Source: Halobacteroidaceae bacterium
GTDB taxonomy: Bacteria; Bacillota; Halanaerobiia; B1SED10-174
Assembly (NCBI GenBank): GCA_003551665.1
Contig: PUNE01000013.1
Location: 62,001 to 126,000, forward strand
Reading direction: 5' to 3'
Length of the DNA stretch: 64,000 nt
This document shows, piece after piece, positions 39,551-49,445 of the stretch; the first letter of the stretch is position 1, and every line of letters begins with the position of its first letter. The notes beneath the pieces are model-generated. The model worked only from the letters and a program-made list of their open reading frames with translations, ran no database searches and had not been told where the DNA came from. A program made the position numbers and the translations under genes.

Positions 39551-40060
39551 TTTCAGGGTTATCCGGAAATAATCGAGAGCTGATAAAATAGCGAGGACAG
39601 CTCCTATCCAGATCAGGGGTCTACCCAGGGTGGGAACATCAAAAATATTAATAATCGCAACGGAATAGAGAAAAAACGCAGTGGATTTGCCGAAGTTTGT
39701 AGGGTGAATCATGTCCTTCCCTGAAAGAAAAAGCACCGCAGAAGCAATGAACAAAACAGCATCCCTTGCTATTATTATTATTCCCGCTGCAAGGGGAATA
39801 ACCCCTTTAAATAAAAGAGTAATGAAAATGGCAATAAGGGTTAACTTGTCAGCAACGGGGTCGAGAATTCGGCCCAGATCGGTTTCAATATTAAATTTCC
39901 TGGCAATAATACCGTCGAAAAGGTCAGTCAGAGCTGAGATTACAAATAAAATACCTGCAATCAACTTGTAATTTCCCACTTCAGAAACCAGGACATAAAC
40001 TATCACGGGTATTAATAATAGCCGAAAACTCGTAAGCAGGTTAGCAAGATTCATCCCCAC
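39530..40060 (-). CDS. pgsA: CDP-diacylglycerol--glycerol-3-phosphate 3-phosphatidyltransferase
   Basis: NLANLLTSFRLLLIPVIVY; DLFDGIIARKFNIETDLGRILDPVADKL (CDP-alcohol transferase motif). Confidence 0.93.
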   Translation of the reverse strand: MGMNLANLLTSFRLLLIPVIVYVLVSEVGNYKLIAGILFVISALTDLFDGIIARKFNIETDLGRILDPVADKLTLIAIFITLLFKGVIPLAAGIIIIARDAVLFIASAVLFLSGKDMIHPTNFGKSTAFFLYSVAIINIFDVPTLGRPLIWIGAVLAILSALDYFRITLKKLRQPS

Positions 40061-40087
40061 ATCTCCTCCTTAAATCCCAGCAAAATG

Positions 40088-41161
40088 TCAATAGGAAGTA
40101 AATTTGTTAACAGTTTTTTTATCCAGCCTGGTAATAACTTCCAGGAGCAGTTTCAGAGTATTTTCATAATCCCTTTTACTGATTATACTGTAATGGCTGT
40201 GAATATAACGCGCCGGAACTGCAAGGACCAGTGAGGGGACACCGCTTCCAATAAGGTGTATTTTGCCAGCATCGGTTCCTCCACCTTCCATAAAGTCAAC
40301 CTGGTAGGGAATTTCCTTCTCTCGAGCGGTATCAATTACAAAATCCCGCAGGCGGGTATTGGGTATCATTGACCTATCCAGCATGAAAATCACAGGTCCC
40401 TCACCCAATTTTTCCTGGGCCTGGTGCTCGGTCATACCCGGCATATCACCTGCAATCCCAACTTCAAGGGCAAACCCAACATCGGGTTCAATTGTCTGGG
40501 AACTGGTCTGAGCTCCTCGCAGGCCAACTTCTTCCTGGACGGATCCTACTCCATAAACTGTATTGGGGTGTTTTTTTCTGTTTAGTTCTTCGATTAACTG
40601 TATAAAAAGAGCACACCCAACCCGATCATCCCAGGCCTTGGCCATAAGGGAATCCTCATTGCCCATTTCAACAAAGTCACTGCTGGGGACTACAGGGTCC
40701 CCGGGTTTTACGCCCAGTTTTTCTGTTTCTTCTTTGCTCGTGGTGCCAACATCTATAAACATATTCTTAATCTCCACGGGTTTCTTTTTTTCCTCTGGAT
40801 CAAGAACGTGGGGAGGCTTGGATCCAATGATCCCTTCAACAGGGCCATTTTTGGTGAGGACTTGAACCCGCTGGGCAAGCATAACCTGATTCCACCATCC
40901 TCCCAGTGGAGAAAAGGTTAAAAAACCCTTTTCGTTGATTGTTTTTACCATAAAACCTATTTCATCCATATGACCACTGATCATTATCTTTGGCCCGGAT
41001 GGGTCTCCTTCTTTTTTGCAAATCACGCTTCCCAGTTTGTCAGTAGAAATTTCCGCTTTGCCCTCCATCATTTCTTTTATTAGGTCCCGGACGGGATCTT
41101 CGTGTCCGGGAACCCCCGGAACCGAGGTAATTTTTTTCAATAATTCCAGGTTTGCTTTCAT
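40088..41161 (-). CDS. M42 family metallopeptidase (fourth copy)
   Basis: ISGHMDEIGFMV, AKAWDDRVGC, SVQEEVGLRGA, ALEVG, YIHSHYSII. Confidence 0.9.
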   Translation of the reverse strand: MKANLELLKKITSVPGVPGHEDPVRDLIKEMMEGKAEISTDKLGSVICKKEGDPSGPKIMISGHMDEIGFMVKTINEKGFLTFSPLGGWWNQVMLAQRVQVLTKNGPVEGIIGSKPPHVLDPEEKKKPVEIKNMFIDVGTTSKEETEKLGVKPGDPVVPSSDFVEMGNEDSLMAKAWDDRVGCALFIQLIEELNRKKHPNTVYGVGSVQEEVGLRGAQTSSQTIEPDVGFALEVGIAGDMPGMTEHQAQEKLGEGPVIFMLDRSMIPNTRLRDFVIDTAREKEIPYQVDFMEGGGTDAGKIHLIGSGVPSLVLAVPARYIHSHYSIISKRDYENTLKLLLEVITRLDKKTVNKFTSY

Positions 41162-41194
41162 TGTGGTTCCTCCTTGTTAATGGTTTTTTATTTT

Positions 41195-42208
41195 TTAAAA
41201 GTTGGCTCTAAGTCCAAAGGCAGCACTGGGCTCATCCCAGTTTCCATCTTCAAAACCAATACCCAGGTCCGCCCGGATCGGCCCAACATTTAAGCCCAGG
41301 CCCCCTGTATAATAACGGGCATCAGCACCTTCCCGAGCAAAACCAGCCCGAAGTGCAAAAAGCCCGGCAAGAAATCTTTTTTCCACTCCTGCCCTTAAAG
41401 CAATTCCGCCCTGAGGTAACGAACTCAGATCAGTGGAAGCAGTTAGGCCCACAATAGGAAGTTTCACCCCCGCACCAACTGTATAAACCCTTTCTGCTCT
41501 TTTAATGAAATCAGCCTCACCATCGAGAGAAAAGGGTTTGATTAAATTTTCAATTCGGGCCCCTAAATTAATAATATCAGTCAATTTAACCATAGCTCCA
41601 AAATCAAGACCAAATCCATTTCCCAGAACCGTACTTTCACCAATAACCTCCGGTCCATTGTTGCTGTCTTCAATATAATATTGGTAGTGAGTCCCTTCTA
41701 TATATTTGGCATTAAAGCCCAGGGACAGGGCCCCTACATTTCCAAAGGGTTCTAAAACCCGGTAAGCATAGGCAATATTAAAGGAGTTGTAATTGGTGAG
41801 ATTAAACTCTTTTTCTTCCAGGGATCCTTTTCCTTTAAAGGAAATCCCCGCTCCGAGGGTTCCAAATCGCAGGCCGGTAAAATGGCCATATTCAATGGAA
41901 GCAGGCTCAATTTCAATTTCCAGAAGGTTTGTGGGATCGGCAAGAATATTCTGGACACTGGAAATAACTTCAACTACATTATCTGTTTTTCCTCCTGTTG
42001 AGCTGCCCAGGCCAAACCCTATCCAGCCAGTATGAGCAAGTCCGGCAGGGTTGTAGAGTATTGCAGAATAGTCATCAACAATTGCTGTATAGGCTCCACC
42101 AAGGGCAAAAGCCCGGGTATTATAATAGGAAAAAGCTTCTGCATTCTGAGCCGGAATAAAAAGAAAAATGCTTAAAATCATCAAAACCAATACAACTTTC
42201 CTGCACAT
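41195..42208 (-). CDS. outer-membrane beta-barrel protein (PorV/FadL-like)
   Basis: Signal peptide MCRKVVLVLMILSIFLFIPAQNAEA; SYYNTRAFALGGAYTAIVDDYSAILYNPAGLA; alternating beta strands; C-terminal ...AAFGLRANF. RBS supports start at 42208. Confidence 0.8.
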   Translation of the reverse strand: MCRKVVLVLMILSIFLFIPAQNAEAFSYYNTRAFALGGAYTAIVDDYSAILYNPAGLAHTGWIGFGLGSSTGGKTDNVVEVISSVQNILADPTNLLEIEIEPASIEYGHFTGLRFGTLGAGISFKGKGSLEEKEFNLTNYNSFNIAYAYRVLEPFGNVGALSLGFNAKYIEGTHYQYYIEDSNNGPEVIGESTVLGNGFGLDFGAMVKLTDIINLGARIENLIKPFSLDGEADFIKRAERVYTVGAGVKLPIVGLTASTDLSSLPQGGIALRAGVEKRFLAGLFALRAGFAREGADARYYTGGLGLNVGPIRADLGIGFEDGNWDEPSAAFGLRANF

Positions 42209-42285
42209 GGTAAGTCTCCTTTCCAAAATAACATCTACAATAGCTATTCCATAACCTGAATTAAATTCCTTCCAGGCAAACAAAA

Positions 42286-42309
42286 GAGGCCTCTTTTTAA
42301 AGAGGCCTC
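42286..42309 (-). terminator. intrinsic terminator downstream of HU
   Basis: Minus strand GAGGCCTCTTT-aa-AAAGAGGCCTC then TTTTG. Confidence 0.75.
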
Positions 42310-42383
42310 CTGAGCCTAAATAACCTTCCTACCTGGAGGATACCCCCCATTAAACAAAAAATAAGTACAAATAAGTAGAACGT

Positions 42384-42683
42384 CTAGATATCGACTGATT
42401 CTTTGAGGGCCTTGCCGGGCTTGAAATTAGGTACTTTCTTGGCTGGAATGCTGATTTCAGCCTTGGTGCGAGGATTTAGGCCTTTTCTGGGCTTGCGGTC
42501 CCTTACATCAAAGCTACCGAAGCCAATGATCTGAACTTTCTTTCTCTTGTTCTCGGCCTTCTTTGCTTCCCCGGCAAGAAAGTCAGTGATTGAATTGAAT
42601 ACAATGTTTACTACTTCTCCTGCGTCTTTTTTGGTCATTCCTGCTTTCTCAGCAACCTTTTCGATTAAGTCAGTTTTAGTCAA
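42384..42683 (-). CDS. hup: HU family DNA-binding protein
   Basis: [79 protein letters not shown] start behind an AAGGAGG RBS. Confidence 0.95.
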   Translation of the reverse strand: MTKTDLIEKVAEKAGMTKKDAGEVVNIVFNSITDFLAGEAKKAENKRKKVQIIGFGSFDVRDRKPRKGLNPRTKAEISIPAKKVPNFKPGKALKESVDI

Positions 42684-43033
42684 GCAGCTACACCTCCTTA
42701 AAATTTCCATTCCAACAAATTAATTCGTGACCTTCGCAGAAACTCCTGCAAGAAAAGGCGAAAAATTCCCCAGAATTCAACATTTTGGGGATTCAGGGTC
42801 AAAATTTTTCTTTCAAATCGGGAAGAATTGACTACCCCAACCCCCCATTCCTTCTAAATTCCCCCGCTCTATGGCTGGAAAAAGCCTCTATTCGCGCGGT
42901 TTTTTGCGGAAAGGGGAAAAATGGAGTTTTTTTTCTATCTTTTTTTTTCTGAAATCTCACTGATTTACCAAACTGGGAAAAATTTTTGGAAAATGCCCGG
43001 GAAAAGCACGGGTGTTTCTGGTTTTGGGAAGTT

Positions 43034-44065
43034 TTACCAGTATTCTGTCCCGTCTGGCTGATCTTCCATTTCCACCTTGGGTAATCTGCCCATTAACTCA
43101 TACACTCCCTCCCGAGGTGAGAGACCCTGGAAAAGTACCTGATATACCTTTTGGGTAATCGGCATTTCAGTTCCAGTTCTTTTTGCAAGCTGGTAAACTG
43201 TTTGAGTGGTTCTTAAACCTTCTACTGTCTGGTTGATTTCCTTTAAGGCTTCTTCGGTAGATTTTCCCTGGCCGATCCGAAAACCAAATTTCCAGTTCCT
43301 CGAATGCCTGCTGGCACAGGTTACAATAAGGTCACCCAGTCCGGCCAGTCCGGAAAAAGTTTGTGGTTGGGCACCTTCTGCTTTTCCCAATCGGCTGATT
43401 TCACTTAGGCCCCGGGTAATGAGGGCGGCTTTGGTATTATCCCCGAAACCCATTCCGTCGCAGACACCTGCTGCAATTGCAATAATGTTTTTTACCGCTC
43501 CCCCGAGTTCAACTCCTATTACATCCGGGCTGGAATAAATCCGAAAATGATTGTCCATTATTGTATTCTGAAAATAACTGGCTGTCTCCCGGTCTTCACT
43601 GGCCACAACAGCAGCAGAAGGAAGGCCCCTGCTTACTTCTTCAGCATGAGTGGGACCTGATAGGACTGCAACCTTTGCCCTGTTAGCAGGGGGTACACTT
43701 TTTTGAATAACCTGGGAGAGGCGTTCTAAATTTTTCTCGTCCAACCCTTTACTGCAGCTTACAAGGTACTGGTTGGGTTTGATTAAAACCTTTACTTTCT
43801 GAATTACTTCGCCAACAACATGGGAAGGGACAACAAGAAAAATGCTCTCGGCCTGATCCAGAACCTCCCCGATTTCCGTCGAGGCCTCTATATTTTCGGG
43901 AATTTTTACTTCAGGAAGATACCGGGAATTTGTCCTTTTTTCATTAATCTCTTCTACCTGTATTTTAACTGGTTCAAAAACCTTAACTCTATAATCTTTT
44001 TTTGCCAGGTGGATACTCAGGGCTGTTCCCCAGCTCCCCCCACCAAGTATGGCCAGATGGGTCAT
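43034..44065 (-). CDS. gpsA: NAD(P)H-dependent glycerol-3-phosphate dehydrogenase
   Basis: LAILGGGSWGTALSIHLA; VLSGPTHAEEVSRGLPSAAV; GVELGGAVKNIIAIAAGVCDGMGFGDNTKAALITRGL. Confidence 0.97.
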   Translation of the reverse strand: MTHLAILGGGSWGTALSIHLAKKDYRVKVFEPVKIQVEEINEKRTNSRYLPEVKIPENIEASTEIGEVLDQAESIFLVVPSHVVGEVIQKVKVLIKPNQYLVSCSKGLDEKNLERLSQVIQKSVPPANRAKVAVLSGPTHAEEVSRGLPSAAVVASEDRETASYFQNTIMDNHFRIYSSPDVIGVELGGAVKNIIAIAAGVCDGMGFGDNTKAALITRGLSEISRLGKAEGAQPQTFSGLAGLGDLIVTCASRHSRNWKFGFRIGQGKSTEEALKEINQTVEGLRTTQTVYQLAKRTGTEMPITQKVYQVLFQGLSPREGVYELMGRLPKVEMEDQPDGTEYW

Positions 44066-45375
44066 TTCTTATCTTCACCCCTCTTTCTTAATTTTATCCA
44101 GATTGGGCTTCCGGCAAACCCAAAAGCTTCTCTGAACTGATTTTCCAGGTACCTTAAATAAGAAAAGTGGATAAGATTCGGATCATTAACAAACAGAACA
44201 AAAGTAGGGGGACTAACAGCAACCTGGGTTCCAAATAGAATTTTTGGAGCCCTTCCCTTTTTACTGGGCGGTGGAGCTATTTGAATTGCATCCTGAATAA
44301 TTTCGTTTAAAACACCTGTTTTAACTCTCTTCTTCCACTCCTCTTCAACCACCATTACCGTTTCCAGTAGCGAAGAAAGCCCCGTTCCCTCTACCGCAGA
44401 TGTATAAACAAGGGGAACATAAGAGATAAAGGGCATTTGTTCCAAAATTTCCCTACCAATTTTATCCTTATCCCCTTTTACCAGGTCCCACTTATTCAAG
44501 GCAAGCACAATTGCCTTGCCCTGCTCCAGGGCAACACTAACAACCTTTTTATCCTGTTCTGTCAGTCCGGTTGCCCCATCAAGTACTACAACTGCAACAT
44601 GAGCTCTACCTACAGCCTGGTAGGAGCGGAGAACACTGTATTTTTCTACTCCCCTCTCTACTTTTCCTTTTCGGCGTAACCCTGCAGTGTCAATTATGGT
44701 AAACTGATTACCCTGCCAGGAAAAAACACTGTCAACTGCATCCCTGGTTGTTCCCGGAGTTGAGGTTACCAGAACCCTTTTTTCACCCAGCATAGCATTT
44801 ACAAGAGATGATTTCCCCACATTAGGCCTTCCAATAATTGCAATTTTCAGGGTTTCATCCTCTTCCTCTATTTCAATTTCCGGGAGTTTCTCCACCACCA
44901 AATCCAGGACATCTCCTGTTCCCTGTCCGTGTTCGGCCGAAACAGGCTGAGGCTCCCCCAGGCCGAGGCTGTAAAATTCCCAGAGGTCTTTTTTCTGTTT
45001 CGTGTAATCATCAATTTTGTTAACCACAAGAAGTGTCTCTTTTTGTTTTTTTCTTAACAGGGAAGCTATCTCATAATCCTCTGGAAGAATTCCGGCCCGT
45101 CCGTCAACCAGAAAAATTACATAATCAGCCTCTTGTATTGCCAGCAGGACCTGTTCGTAAATTCCGTGTTCAATTTCGGTTAGTGGGCTTTGACTTAAAC
45201 CCCCGGTATCAATAACCGAAAAATTCTTTCCATTCCAGAAAACCTCACCATAGATCCTGTCCCGGGTTAATCCAGGTTCATTATCTACAATTGCCGTTCT
45301 GGATCCTATCAGGCGATTAAAAAGAGTAGATTTCCCTACATTCGGTCTCCCCACAATTGCAACAACTGGTTTCAT
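44062..45375 (-). CDS. der: ribosome biogenesis GTPase Der
   Basis: Two GTPase domains: VAIVGRPNVGKSTLFNRL and IAIIGRPNVGKSSLVNAML. Confidence 0.98.
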   Translation of the reverse strand: MKPVVAIVGRPNVGKSTLFNRLIGSRTAIVDNEPGLTRDRIYGEVFWNGKNFSVIDTGGLSQSPLTEIEHGIYEQVLLAIQEADYVIFLVDGRAGILPEDYEIASLLRKKQKETLLVVNKIDDYTKQKKDLWEFYSLGLGEPQPVSAEHGQGTGDVLDLVVEKLPEIEIEEEDETLKIAIIGRPNVGKSSLVNAMLGEKRVLVTSTPGTTRDAVDSVFSWQGNQFTIIDTAGLRRKGKVERGVEKYSVLRSYQAVGRAHVAVVVLDGATGLTEQDKKVVSVALEQGKAIVLALNKWDLVKGDKDKIGREILEQMPFISYVPLVYTSAVEGTGLSSLLETVMVVEEEWKKRVKTGVLNEIIQDAIQIAPPPSKKGRAPKILFGTQVAVSPPTFVLFVNDPNLIHFSYLRYLENQFREAFGFAGSPIWIKLRKRGEDKK

Positions 45376-46679
45376 AGCGATTCTCCTCTAAATGAATTGA
45401 TTTTTTCCAAAATTTCCCCGAGATCAGAAGCAAGTTTAATTCTAACCGGAGAAAATTGCTCCTGCAAATCAAATAAACTATAATTATCAAGAGTTTTCCC
45501 ATCTTCATTAAACATAACCCGGGGCAAAAAAACCAGAGCAGGTAAAGGATCCTTTTTCTCCAGAAAAGGATGGAGGTCTCTTCCAGCAAGAAGCCCGGTA
45601 ACACTTATATGGGGGCCTAAAAAACTGTTGGCAGGCACTAGCGTCCTTAGGAAAACACCTTTTTCTTTTAATTTATCCAGAACGGGTTCCCAGGCCCAGG
45701 CCCCCAATTTGCTGGTAAAAAAACCTGCAACAAATTTTTCCTCCTGTGTTTTCAAGCTTTTTATTGTCTCCTTACTTTCTTCTCGCAACAGCCTGGCCAG
45801 TCCAATTCCATTTTCCAGCTGTGGATATTCCTCATATTCCTCGTGAGAGGGTAGTTCCCAGCCTGTTAGAGCGTATAATTCATCTGCTCCAAAAATACCC
45901 CGGCTTCTCCGGGTTTGATAAAATCGGGCCTGCCACTTATTAATGGTCTGGAGGATTTCCCTGGCTTTATCTTCTTTTACGGGTTCAAGGGAGGGCAACC
46001 CTTTTCTGTATTTGGTTAAACCTACCGGGACAACTCCAATGGAAAGGATTTCCGGACCCAGGGAATAAAGGTCCTCAATTGTCTTCTCCAGCTCCCTCCC
46101 GTCGTTGTACCCTGGACAGACCACAATCTGGGTATGCAGGAAGATACCTGAAGTGGTAAGATCCTCAAGTAGAGGTAATACCCTTCCGGCTTCAGGGTTG
46201 CCCATCATCCTGGAGCGGACCCCTGAATCCGTGGAATGAACGGAAATATAAAGGGGGGTGAGCCTCCAGTTTTTTATTCTTTCTAATTCTTCTTTTTTCA
46301 GGTTGGTAAGGGTAATGAAACTTCCCTGGAGAAAAGAAAAGCGGTAATCATCATCCTTGATTTTCAGCGAACTCCTTTTAACCGGCCCTCCCTGATCAAC
46401 AAAACAGAAAATACACTTATTTTGACAGGTCCGCAGCCCATCAAAAACAATCCCCTCCAGGCTTATTCCGAGGTTATTCTTAGTGTTTTCAAAGAGAACC
46501 GTTTCTTCTCTTCCTGTTTTTTCCTTTCTAACCCTCAGGACAAATTGATCCTCCGCAGTATAATATAAAAAATCAAGGTAATCCTTTATTTTTTTCCCAT
46601 CAATGGACAAAACCTCATCACCGGGTTGGAGCCCATATCGAATGGAAATTTCTTTATCAAGTTCTTTAATCCTGGGCAC
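45372..46679 (-). CDS. DUF512 radical SAM protein with N-terminal PDZ-like domain
   Basis: GLQPGDEVLSIDGKKIKDYLDFLYY; GLRTCQNKCIFCFVDQ (CX3CX2C); VCPGYNDGRELEKTI. Confidence 0.92.
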   Translation of the reverse strand: MPRIKELDKEISIRYGLQPGDEVLSIDGKKIKDYLDFLYYTAEDQFVLRVRKEKTGREETVLFENTKNNLGISLEGIVFDGLRTCQNKCIFCFVDQGGPVKRSSLKIKDDDYRFSFLQGSFITLTNLKKEELERIKNWRLTPLYISVHSTDSGVRSRMMGNPEAGRVLPLLEDLTTSGIFLHTQIVVCPGYNDGRELEKTIEDLYSLGPEILSIGVVPVGLTKYRKGLPSLEPVKEDKAREILQTINKWQARFYQTRRSRGIFGADELYALTGWELPSHEEYEEYPQLENGIGLARLLREESKETIKSLKTQEEKFVAGFFTSKLGAWAWEPVLDKLKEKGVFLRTLVPANSFLGPHISVTGLLAGRDLHPFLEKKDPLPALVFLPRVMFNEDGKTLDNYSLFDLQEQFSPVRIKLASDLGEILEKINSFRGESL

Positions 46680-46812
46680 AACCCAACCCTCCTTTGCTTT
46701 CCTTCTTAAAGTAAATTATGTATTAAAATACCTTTCTCGTCAAGGAAGGTTTTGGGTTTTTCCCAAATAGGGCTTTAGATTGGAATTAAACCTGGAATTT
46801 AAATAGGTTATG

Positions 46813-46842
46813 AAAAAGCACCCGGAATTCCGGGTGCTTTTT
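46813..46842 (-). terminator. intrinsic terminator of ispH-S1 (30-bp perfect palindrome)
   Basis: AAAAAGCACCCGGAATTCCGGGTGCTTTTT. Confidence 0.85.
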
Positions 46843-46869
46843 GGTACATAATATTTTCTAAAACCCAAT

Positions 46870-49380
46870 TTATTTTTCTTCCTCTTCCTCGTCCTCATCT
46901 TTTTGAAAAATATCTCCAACCATATCTCCAATGGTGATATTGCCTTCTTCTTTGGCCTGATCAGTAAACTCTTTAACTTCTCTCTTCTGTTTATCTTCTT
47001 CCATTTCTTTTAAGCTCAGGCCAACCTTTCTTTCACCTTCATTGATGTTTATTATTTTTGCCAGCACCTTGTCACCTTTTTTGACAACCTCGTCAGGATT
47101 TTCCACGTGACGCCGGGCGAGCTGAGAAATGTGGATTAACCCTTCAATTCCATTTTCTATTTCCATGAAGGCCCCAAAGCTTACAGTTTTGGTAATTGTT
47201 CCATCAACCTTGTCTCCCACCTTATGCTTTTTCACAAATTCATCCCAGGGATCTGGAAGGATTTGTTTTAAGCCAAGGGAAATTCTTTCGCTTTCCTTAT
47301 CCACACTCAGGACTTTTACTTCAATGTCCTGTCCTTCTTCAAGGACTTTAGAGGGATGCTCTATCCGACCCCAGGACATTTCTGAAATATGGAGCAGCCC
47401 TTCTATGCCGCCAATATCAATGAAAGCACCGAAGTCAACAATTTTTGTAACCAGTCCCTTAACAACATCTCCTTCGTTGATGTTTTCCATGGTTTCAACT
47501 TTTTTCTTATCCTGTTCTTCTTCCAGAACCTTCCTCCTGGAAAGGACAACGTTGTTATTTTTCTTTTCAACTTCCAGGACTTTCATTTCCAGTTCCTGGC
47601 CTATGAATTGTTCCAGGTCTTCCACGTACTCAATTGCAATATGAGAGGCAGGAATGAAGCCCCGCAACCCAACATCAACCACAAGACCACCCTTTACAAC
47701 CTTGGTTGCCTTGCCTTTAATTATGGTTTGATCTTTCTGGGCCTGGGTAACTGCTATCCAGGCTTCTTCAATATCTGCTCTTTTTTTGGAAAGCCTGGCT
47801 GCACCATCATCATCGGTTCCCAGGAAAAAGACTTTAATCTCTTCCCCGACCTGAACATGATCGGCTAAGCTTTCCACTGGGTCCTGGGCTACTTCCCGCT
47901 TGGGAACAAAGCCCTCGGTTTTAGAACCAATATCCACAAAAATTCCATCTTCAGTAACTTCGACAACTTTTCCATCAATTATCTGGCCCTTGGAAAACTC
48001 CTGAACGTCCTGACCGTATTGAAGAGCTTCTTCCTCATCCATTGGATGAGTGACCTCTTCTTCTTTCTTTTCCTCTTCTTCTTGGTCTTGTTCTTCTTCT
48101 TGTTGTTTTTGCTCTTCTTCTTCCTCTTCTTCTTGTTCTTCCTTCTCTTTTTCTGCTTCCACCTCGGCAACTATATCTTCAGAAGGCTCGCTTTCTCCTT
48201 CTGGTTTTTTATCGGTTTTTTCAACTGGTTCCTCTTCTTCCATTACTTCTTCAGTTTCTGCTGCTGTTTCTTTTTCTTGAGCTTCAGTTTCTTCTTCCCG
48301 AGTAGTATCTTGTTCTTGTTGTTCCTCTTCTTTTTCCTCTTCTTTCTCTTCTTTAGGTTCTTCTTTTTCCTCCGGTTCTTGAGCTTCAGTTTTTTCTTCT
48401 TCGCTCTGAACAGAGCTTTCTTTTTCTTCAGCCTCTGGTGCTTTTTGTTCTTCCTGCTCTAATTCTTTTTGTTCTTCCTGTTCTCTTTTTTCTTCTTTTC
48501 TTTCTTCCGACTTCTCAAACATCAACTCTTCGACCTCCTTAATTGTCCAGTTCGGGGTTGACGCCCCTGCAACAATACCGACTTTTTCTATTCCATCAAA
48601 CCATTTAAGGTTAATTTCACTCGGGTTTTCAACCTGATATGTTGGAGTTCCTTTTTCTTTACATATATTATAAAGACTCTTTGTATTTGAACTGTTGTGG
48701 CCTCCGACAACAACTACAACATCAACATCCGAGGCCAAAGAGCTGGCTACTGCCTGTCTTTTCTGGGTAACTGTGCAAATAGTATTAATTACCCGCAATT
48801 CACTGGTTTTTTCCAGGAGTTTTTGCACGAGTTCCTGGAAATGTTCCTGATTTTTGGTAGTTTGGGGAACAAGACCAATTTTTGCTGTTTGTTCCACCTT
48901 GAAAGCGTCCTGGGGGTTCCCCAAAACAAGGGCTTTATCGTTAACATGACCCAATATCCCCTGGACTTCAGGGTGTTCCCTGTCTCCAAAAATAACCAGT
49001 TGGTACCCTTCACGGACCAACAGGCGGCTGAAATCCTGGGCTTTTTTTACAAAAGGACAGGTGGCATCGATTATGTGCCAGCCCTTTTCTTTTAACTGGC
49101 AAGTAATTTCTGGCCTGATTCCGTGGGAACGAATAATAACTGTTCCCTTCTTTTCATGGGGTAATTGGGATATATCGTCAATGGAATGGACCCCATAATC
49201 CTCGATTTCTTTAACAACCTCTGCATTGTGAATTAAAGGGCCAAGAGTAAAAATCGGAACGGGAAGCTTCCTGTCTCTGGCCGCGGCAAGGGTTATATCT
49301 ACCGCTCTTTTTACCCCGAAACAAAAGCCCGCATTATCCGCAACAATAATCTCCAAATCGTTCCCTCCGTTGCACTTCAA
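46870..49380 (-). CDS. ispH: bifunctional 4-hydroxy-3-methylbut-2-enyl diphosphate reductase / S1 RNA-binding (ribosomal protein S1-like) fusion with long Glu-rich linker
   Basis: IspH: NAGFCFGVKRAVD, IIDATCPFVKKAQ, NTICTVTQKRQ; roughly 160-aa Glu-rich linker; four S1 domains (e.g. GDVVKGLVTKIVDFGAFIDIGGIEGLLHISEMSW). Confidence 0.95.
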   Translation of the reverse strand: MKCNGGNDLEIIVADNAGFCFGVKRAVDITLAAARDRKLPVPIFTLGPLIHNAEVVKEIEDYGVHSIDDISQLPHEKKGTVIIRSHGIRPEITCQLKEKGWHIIDATCPFVKKAQDFSRLLVREGYQLVIFGDREHPEVQGILGHVNDKALVLGNPQDAFKVEQTAKIGLVPQTTKNQEHFQELVQKLLEKTSELRVINTICTVTQKRQAVASSLASDVDVVVVVGGHNSSNTKSLYNICKEKGTPTYQVENPSEINLKWFDGIEKVGIVAGASTPNWTIKEVEELMFEKSEERKEEKREQEEQKELEQEEQKAPEAEEKESSVQSEEEKTEAQEPEEKEEPKEEKEEEKEEEQQEQDTTREEETEAQEKETAAETEEVMEEEEPVEKTDKKPEGESEPSEDIVAEVEAEKEKEEQEEEEEEEQKQQEEEQDQEEEEKKEEEVTHPMDEEEALQYGQDVQEFSKGQIIDGKVVEVTEDGIFVDIGSKTEGFVPKREVAQDPVESLADHVQVGEEIKVFFLGTDDDGAARLSKKRADIEEAWIAVTQAQKDQTIIKGKATKVVKGGLVVDVGLRGFIPASHIAIEYVEDLEQFIGQELEMKVLEVEKKNNNVVLSRRKVLEEEQDKKKVETMENINEGDVVKGLVTKIVDFGAFIDIGGIEGLLHISEMSWGRIEHPSKVLEEGQDIEVKVLSVDKESERISLGLKQILPDPWDEFVKKHKVGDKVDGTITKTVSFGAFMEIENGIEGLIHISQLARRHVENPDEVVKKGDKVLAKIININEGERKVGLSLKEMEEDKQKREVKEFTDQAKEEGNITIGDMVGDIFQKDEDEEEEEK

Positions 49381-49445
49381 ATTACAATTTTCTATATTCA
49401 GACAGAGAAGTCCTCTTTTTCAGGGGAATTTTTGAACAATTTTTA

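Noticed and set aside
48019-48462. 147-aa Phe/Leu-rich + strand ORF (and 48050..48280)
   Set aside because: Mirror translation of the GAA/GAG-rich tract encoding the Glu linker of ispH-S1; low complexity, no RBS context, antisense artefact.
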